The position numbers and the translations under genes were made by a program. From contig MEKR01000138.1 in assembly GCA_001767035.1 (NCBI GenBank), forward strand, positions 1 to 46,172: a DNA stretch of 46,172 nucleotides. Reading direction: 5' to 3'. The DNA comes from Acidobacteria bacterium RIFCSPLOWO2_02_FULL_61_28 (GTDB lineage: Bacteria; Acidobacteriota; Terriglobia; 2-12-FULL-54-10). Numbering within the stretch: position 1 is the stretch's first letter; each line of letters opens with the position of its first letter. The notes beneath the pieces are model-generated. The model was not told the DNA's origin. It saw only the letters and a list, made by a program, of their open reading frames with translations, and searched no databases. This document shows positions 41,766 to 46,172 of this stretch, piece by piece.

Positions 41766-42722
41766 ATGAAGGGTGTCACCGGGTTCTGCAAAGTGATGGG
41801 CTTGGGGTTACTCTGTCTGGCTCCTCTGCTCGCACAGGCGCAGACAATCAAGGTAACGCTGCTCGGCACCGGCAGTCCGCAGCCGCGCATGGACCGATTT
41901 GGCCCCAGCATCCTGGTCGAAGCCGGTCCAGAGAAGCTGGTGTTCGACTGCGGCCGGGGTGCCGCGCAACGCCTCTATCAGCTTCAAATCCCATTTCAAG
42001 CCGTGACCGGTTTATTCCTCACTCACTTGCACTCGGATCATGTGGTGGGGATTCCCGACCTGTGGCTGACGGGATGGGTTTATGGCCGGCAAGTCCCCTT
42101 TCGCGTTTGGGGACCGGCGGGGACCGAGGAGATGATGTCGCACTTGGAGAAGGCCTACCAGTTCGACATTCACATGCGCCGGGATGTGGATGAGAAGTCT
42201 CCGGCGCAAGGCGTTGCGGTCATGGCCAAAGACAGCAAAGAAGATGTGGTATACGAGCAAAACGGTGTCAAAGTGACGGCGTTTGATGTCAACCATGGTC
42301 CCGTCAAGCCGGCGCTTGGCTATCGGATAGATTATGCGGGTCGCTCCGTTGTTCTCTCCGGGGACACGCGCTTTTCCGAGAACCTCATCCGGTTTTCGAA
42401 TGGAGCGGACCTTTTGATTCACGAAGTGATCGCGTCGGATTCCTTCCGGGCGGCCGCCCGAGCTCGTGGGCGAACCCCGGAGCAAATCCAGAGCGTCATT
42501 GACCATCACACGACTCCGGAGCAGACCGGGGAAATCTTCACTCGCGTGAGACCAAAGCTGGCGGTGTATTCGCATATCGTCGGCGACGTGAGGGCGGAAG
42601 AGTTAATCGCCGCGACACGAAAGACCTATTCCGGTCCCTTGGAAGTGGGCGAGGATTTGATGATGATCGAGGTGGGACGCCAAGTCCAGGTCCGCCGTCC
42701 GACCGCGTTAGGCAGGCCCTGA
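41766..42722 (+). CDS. Secreted metallo-beta-lactamase-fold hydrolase
   Basis: This 318-residue exported protein has a signal peptide (GFCKVMGLGLLCLAPLLAQA) and a metallo-hydrolase fold of the RNase Z / arylsulfatase-like branch: TLLGTGSPQPRMDRFGPSIL, the zinc motif FLTHLHSDHVVGIPDLWLTG, YAGRSVVLSGDTRFSENLIR, LLIHEVIASD, VIDHHTTPEQTG and LAVYSHIVG. The signal peptide argues against tRNA processing and for a periplasmic or secreted hydrolase of small molecules. ATG 41766 was chosen because GGAAGG stands 9 bases upstream; the frame is open 15 codons further. It converges with the Uma2 gene after 22 bp. Confidence 0.9.
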   Translation: MKGVTGFCKVMGLGLLCLAPLLAQAQTIKVTLLGTGSPQPRMDRFGPSILVEAGPEKLVFDCGRGAAQRLYQLQIPFQAVTGLFLTHLHSDHVVGIPDLWLTGWVYGRQVPFRVWGPAGTEEMMSHLEKAYQFDIHMRRDVDEKSPAQGVAVMAKDSKEDVVYEQNGVKVTAFDVNHGPVKPALGYRIDYAGRSVVLSGDTRFSENLIRFSNGADLLIHEVIASDSFRAAARARGRTPEQIQSVIDHHTTPEQTGEIFTRVRPKLAVYSHIVGDVRAEELIAATRKTYSGPLEVGEDLMMIEVGRQVQVRRPTALGRP

Positions 42723-42744
42723 AACCGAATACACCCCGTCCAAA

Positions 42745-43299
42745 CTAGAAATTGCTGTTCACGGCAAGCCGAAAGCCGGGAAGGAGTGAACTCTCCAGCG
42801 TCTCCTCCGAGGAAAACCGCCGGGTCAATTGCAGCTCTTCCGCGCCACGCCCGTAGAGTTCCACCGTCTGCTTCTCCGGGTCCACGATCCAATATTCCTG
42901 AACGCCAAACTGCGAATAAGCGGTCATCTTTCGCCGGAGATCATGATAAAAGGTGCTGGGTGAGAGGACTTCTACTACAAGCTCCGGGGCGCCATGAATG
43001 GCGTCTTCTCCCACAATGCCCCGCCGCGCCTGGCTGATGAACAAGAGGTCCGGCTCCAAGACCGTGTGGTCGTCAAACACCACGTCCACCGGAGCAATGT
43101 AGACTTCGCCAAGCGCGTTCGCCTTCACATACTCTAGTAGAAGCGAAAAGAGCTCACCGGCAATTCGTTGATGCTTCGGTGTTGGCGCGGGGGTCATTAT
43201 GAGTTCTCCGTCAATCAACTCGTGCCGCTTCCTGTCGTCGGGAAGCAGGCACAACTGGGCATAGGTCATCTTTGTAGCAGCAGCCTTCATAGACGTCAT
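42745..43299 (-). CDS. Uma2 (DUF820) family nuclease-like protein, copy 1
   Basis: The 184-residue protein has the Uma2 restriction-endonuclease-like fold: MTYAQLCLLPDDRKRHELID, GELIMTPAPTPKHQRIAGEL, TVLEPDLLFISQARRGIV, GAPELVVEVLSPSTFYHDLR and YSQFGVQEYWIVDPEKQTVE. The catalytic core D..ExL is in EPDLLF and VVEVLSPST. Uma2 proteins are numerous in cyanobacteria and Acidobacteriota and their role is unclear. The start may also be the ATG three codons inside. A second copy lies 72 bp upstream on the same strand. Confidence 0.9.
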   Translation of the reverse strand: MTSMKAAATKMTYAQLCLLPDDRKRHELIDGELIMTPAPTPKHQRIAGELFSLLLEYVKANALGEVYIAPVDVVFDDHTVLEPDLLFISQARRGIVGEDAIHGAPELVVEVLSPSTFYHDLRRKMTAYSQFGVQEYWIVDPEKQTVELYGRGAEELQLTRRFSSEETLESSLLPGFRLAVNSNF

Positions 43300-43371
43300 T
43301 GTAACATGGGCAGACGGATTTCTCCCCGCCAGCCTTCCAAACTGCGACCGCGCTGGGGAAAGGAGAACGGC

Positions 43372-43920
43372 TCAGCGAAACAGGCTGCTGACGGGGAGCT
43401 GAAAACCGGCCAGGAGAGGGCTTTCGAAGGTTTCGTCCGAGAAGAACCGCCGGTCCCACTTGAGTTCTTCCCCGGCGCGCAGATAGAGTTCGATGGCTTG
43501 CTCGTCCGGGTCCACGATCCAATATTCGCGGACGGCAAACTGCGAATACAGGGCCAGTTTCCGGAAGCGGTCCTTCTCGATGGTGGTGGGCGAAAGAATT
43601 TCCACCACCAGGTCCGGCGATCCTTCGATCCGTTCTTTCACGACCCAAGGAACTCGCGGCCGGCTGACGAACAGAATGTCGGGTTGCAGCACGGTGTACT
43701 GGTCGAAGATGATATCCAGAGGCGCGACGAAGACTTCGCCCAGGTTGTAGGCCTGCACATGGGCCCAGACGCGCGCGAGAAGTCGCACCAGAATCTGCTG
43801 GTGGCGTGGAGTGGGGGAGGGGGTCATCACCAGTTCTCCGTCAAAGAGCTCGTACCGATTTCTGTCGTCTGGCAAGAGGCGAAGCTGGTCGTAAGTCATC
43901 CTGGTTGCCGCCGGGTCCAT
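43372..43920 (-). CDS. Uma2 (DUF820) family nuclease-like protein, copy 2
   Basis: This 182-residue paralogue shares the same motifs: MTYDQLRLLPDDRNRYELFD, GELVMTPSPTPRHQQILVRL, YTVLQPDILFVSRPRVPWVV, LVVEILSPTTIEKDRFRK and YSQFAVREYWIVDPDEQAIE. Copy 1 and copy 2 agree in more than half of the residues by eye and are adjacent, so they came from tandem duplication. ATG 43920 was chosen because MDPAATRMTY matches the start of copy 1; an upstream open extension of 27 codons looks non-coding. Confidence 0.88.
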   Translation of the reverse strand: MDPAATRMTYDQLRLLPDDRNRYELFDGELVMTPSPTPRHQQILVRLLARVWAHVQAYNLGEVFVAPLDIIFDQYTVLQPDILFVSRPRVPWVVKERIEGSPDLVVEILSPTTIEKDRFRKLALYSQFAVREYWIVDPDEQAIELYLRAGEELKWDRRFFSDETFESPLLAGFQLPVSSLFR

Positions 43921-44045
43921 ACTTTTCAGTTTAGCATGGGAGGCGGGAAAGCCTCGACTCACATTGGAGCGCGGTGAGTTCCCCCGAGTCACGGCTCTCA
44001 CCCGGACATGGGTCCGAATTCTCTTGTGGTGGTGGGGATCGCAGG

Positions 44046-45080
44046 CTACTCATTCGGCTCGCGGCGGAAACGCTTTCGCGGCGGAGACACTTTTCCGACA
44101 AGTCGCGGCAGGCGCGCAACCAGGGCTTGCTGCTCCAAATGTTGTTTCAGGGGGCGAGCGGGCGTGCCCCAGACGGTTTGGCCGGCGCGGACAATCTTGT
44201 GCGGCAAAATGCCGCACTGCCCTCCCAGCACCGCTCCTTTCTCGACACGTGCGTGGTCGCCGATGCCGACCTGCCCGGCGATCACGACGTTGTCTTCAAT
44301 GACAACGCTGCCGGAAATCCCCGTTTGTGAGGCGATCACGCAGTGCTCGCCGATCCGTACGTTGTGGGCCACTTGGACCAGATTGTCAATCTTGGTGCCG
44401 CGCCCGATCTCGGTCGGCCCGAGCGCCCCGCGGTCAATGGTGGTGTTGGCTCCGACCTCCACGTCATCGGCGATCTCGACGCTTCCGGCTTGCGGGAATT
44501 TGGAGTAGCGGCCGTTCTCGAAAATGTATCCAAAGCCGTCGCTGCCGACGACGCAGCCGCTGTGGAGAATGACGCGGGAGCCTAGCCGAACGCCCGGATA
44601 GAGTGTCACGCGCGGGTAGAGCACGCAATCCTCTCCAAGCACGGCCTGCTCGCCAAGCACGCAACCGGCGCCGATCGAGGAGCGGGCGCCGATCTCAACG
44701 CGGTCGCCGATCACAACATACGGCCCTATCTCAACGTCCGTTCCAATCGCCACGTCGTCGCCGATCACCGCCGTGGGATGGATGCCGGGCTGTCGCGGCG
44801 GGGGGGGATGAAACAGCTCCACCGCGCGGGCCATTGCGGAACGGGGATTCCGCACGCGGATCACGGTCTTGTCGGGCAGCGCCACGCCCGGCGGCGCGAG
44901 CAAGCAGCCGGCTTGCGATACTAGAGCCTGTGGCGCGTTGCGGGCGGATTCCAAGAAGGAAACCTCCGACGCGCCCGCGCTCTCGATCGGGCCTACCCCC
45001 CGGAGCTGCCTCTCGAGGTCGCCTTCCGGCTCTCCCCCGAGCCGCTCCGCCAACTCGCGGACCGTTATTTCTGTTTCCAT
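44046..45080 (-). CDS. lpxD: UDP-3-O-acylglucosamine N-acyltransferase
   Basis: LpxD adds the N-linked hydroxy-acyl chain in lipid A synthesis. The 344-residue protein has the N-terminal uridine-binding domain ([20 protein letters not shown], then [20 protein letters not shown]), followed by the left-handed beta-helix of hexapeptide repeats ([20 protein letters not shown] onward). The catalytic histidine is expected in [12 protein letters not shown] and [10 protein letters not shown] is conserved. ATG 45080 was preferred because GGAG is 6 bases upstream; ATG 45101 has GGAGG too close. It is divergent from lpxA with 143 bp between. Confidence 0.94.
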   Translation of the reverse strand: METEITVRELAERLGGEPEGDLERQLRGVGPIESAGASEVSFLESARNAPQALVSQAGCLLAPPGVALPDKTVIRVRNPRSAMARAVELFHPPPPRQPGIHPTAVIGDDVAIGTDVEIGPYVVIGDRVEIGARSSIGAGCVLGEQAVLGEDCVLYPRVTLYPGVRLGSRVILHSGCVVGSDGFGYIFENGRYSKFPQAGSVEIADDVEVGANTTIDRGALGPTEIGRGTKIDNLVQVAHNVRIGEHCVIASQTGISGSVVIEDNVVIAGQVGIGDHARVEKGAVLGGQCGILPHKIVRAGQTVWGTPARPLKQHLEQQALVARLPRLVGKVSPPRKRFRREPNE

Positions 45081-45223
45081 CGGCGACTCCACGAACTCCA
45101 TCCTCCTCCGTTGCTTGTAGTATCCTAGTGAATCCGAGCCGCCGTTGAACCTTCCGCAACCAGGCAGGCCCGAATTACGGAGTATACCGCGAGAGCGCGG
45201 CGCATTGGAAATGCGAGGAACCT

Positions 45224-46075
45224 GTGGCGATTGAAATTTCCAGCACGTCCATCATCAGCCCGCAGGCGAAGATCGCCGACAACGTTTCGGTCGGGCCGTT
45301 CTGCGTGATCGAGGACGACGTCGAGATCGGCGCGGGGACGCGCCTGGACTCGCACGTCGTAATCAAGCGGTACACGACTCTGGGGGAAGACAACCATCTT
45401 TACCCCGGCGTGGTCCTCGGAAACGATCCCGAAGACAGGAACTTTACCGGCGAGCGGTCTTACCTCAAGATCGGCCGCCGCAACGTCTTTCGGGAAAACT
45501 CGAGCGCCAGCCGCGGGACGCCGCCGGAATCGGCCACGGTGATCGGCGACGACAATTACATCATGATCGGGACCCACATCGCCCACAATTGCCGTATCGG
45601 AAACAACATTGTGGTGTGCAACAACTGCTCGCTCGCCGGGTACGTTGAGGTCGGGGACGGCGCCTTTCTTTCCGCCGGCGTGCTCGTGCATCAGTTCTCG
45701 AAGATCGGGCGGCTGGCGATGATCAGCGGCAACACGCGCGTCAACCTCGACGTTCCGCCGTTTGTGCTCGCTTCCGACTACAGCGTGACCGCGCACGGCT
45801 TGAACCTGGTCGGGCTGCGGCGAGCCGGGTTCAGCAAGGACGCTATTCTGCAATTGAAACAGGCCTACCAAATTCTTTACCGTTCCCGCCTGCCTCTCGA
45901 AGAAGCCCTGGACCGGATCGCAAAGGAGATTCCAACCCCGGAGGCGCGGCACCTGGTTGAATTCATCCGGCACTCGAAGCGCGGGATCTGCCGCGACTCA
46001 CGCGCGGGTAGCCGGCGGACGCTCGCCGCCGAACAAGCCGCGGCGGATGATCCGGAGGCGGATGTTCAGGAGTAG
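45224..46075 (+). CDS. lpxA: Acyl-ACP--UDP-N-acetylglucosamine O-acyltransferase
   Basis: LpxA catalyses the first step of lipid A synthesis. The 283-residue protein is a hexapeptide-repeat beta-helix: [40 protein letters not shown], the region of the catalytic histidine [15 protein letters not shown], and [20 protein letters not shown]. The C-terminal helical domain ([20 protein letters not shown]) is typical. It starts with GTG, preceded by GAGG. The last 30 residues are poorly conserved and overlap the 3' end of an opposing acyltransferase gene by 10 bp. The usual His in the active-site neighbour motif RE.VTIHRG is here RENSSASRG. Confidence 0.94.
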   Translation: MAIEISSTSIISPQAKIADNVSVGPFCVIEDDVEIGAGTRLDSHVVIKRYTTLGEDNHLYPGVVLGNDPEDRNFTGERSYLKIGRRNVFRENSSASRGTPPESATVIGDDNYIMIGTHIAHNCRIGNNIVVCNNCSLAGYVEVGDGAFLSAGVLVHQFSKIGRLAMISGNTRVNLDVPPFVLASDYSVTAHGLNLVGLRRAGFSKDAILQLKQAYQILYRSRLPLEEALDRIAKEIPTPEARHLVEFIRHSKRGICRDSRAGSRRTLAAEQAAADDPEADVQE

Positions 46076-46172
46076 AGCGGCGGCTCGCCCGCCGGGCGCG
46101 TCTTCCAGCGGCGATGAATCCACAACCACTGATCCGGGTAGCGCCGGATATACTGCTCGATGATGCTGGTCA
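46066..46172 (-). CDS. C-terminal end of an LpxL/HtrB-like lipid A acyltransferase, partial
   Basis: The minus-strand frame entering from the window edge reads [34 protein letters not shown] and then TGA at 46066. The phrase [16 protein letters not shown] is the conserved C-terminal signature of late lipid A acyltransferases. Only 34 residues are visible. It converges with lpxA, overlapping it by 10 bp, and extends the lipid A cluster beyond the window. Confidence 0.85.
   Translation of the reverse strand, partial: TSIIEQYIRRYPDQWLWIHRRWKTRPAGEPPLYS

Overview
The window reads as a piece of a GC-rich (about 60% by eye) diderm bacterial chromosome, most likely Acidobacteriota. Lipid A genes (lpxD, lpxA and the end of an lpxL-like gene) show an outer membrane. 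A secreted protein with Solibacter-type (TIGR03437-like) beta-domains, a six-repeat kelch protein, PEP-CTERM proteins and many small toxin-antitoxin and Uma2 genes fit that phylum. The placement is an inference from gene content; no rRNA is present.

Layout. 1-5018 (minus): a three-gene operon for an ATP-dependent, Fe-S activated acyl-CoA dehydratase-like system (COG3581 protein, tandem-domain activase, DUF2229 protein cut by the window edge). 5400-10167: TerC, a Tat-exported amidohydrolase, tRNA-Gln, an MlaF-like ATPase, mobA and a rhomboid protease. 10338-13924: a tyrS with a foreign-looking tail, an unknown gene and the kelch protein. 14115-17790: an orphan ribbon-helix-helix antitoxin, a nest of inverted repeats, aspartokinase, a DUF4365 gene with an internal stop and the scar of a luciferase-like monooxygenase gene. 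17806-25689 (minus): glpX, hicBA, biotin carrier, TIGR03437-like protein, two decaying toxin-antitoxin pairs, acyl-CoA carboxylase beta subunit and acyl-CoA dehydrogenase. The last two and the biotin carrier fit short-chain acyl-CoA catabolism.

26252-30606: a His-rich protein plus a NosR/NapH-like membrane Fe-S protein, then a restriction-modification pair with lower GC. 30744-34312: an isolated nuoA, a flippase-like membrane protein, an ACMSD-like amidohydrolase and a HigBA pair. 34360-37811: a fragment of a second nrdR, cytochrome c, CBS protein, intact nrdR and an M48 protease. 38107-39203: a PEP-CTERM protein followed by two tandem micro-proteins that are little more than a signal peptide plus a PEP-CTERM anchor. 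39439-46172: sterol-desaturase-type hydroxylase, MobB-like P-loop protein, membrane-anchored nuclease, secreted metallo-hydrolase, two tandem Uma2 genes and the lipid A genes.

Three copies of a 149-178 bp foldback repeat with 10-bp terminal inverted repeats (24289, 31239, 36038) sit between genes. The strongest candidates for something undescribed are the tandem micro-PEP-CTERM genes, this repeat family, the mosaic tyrS and the split activase operon.
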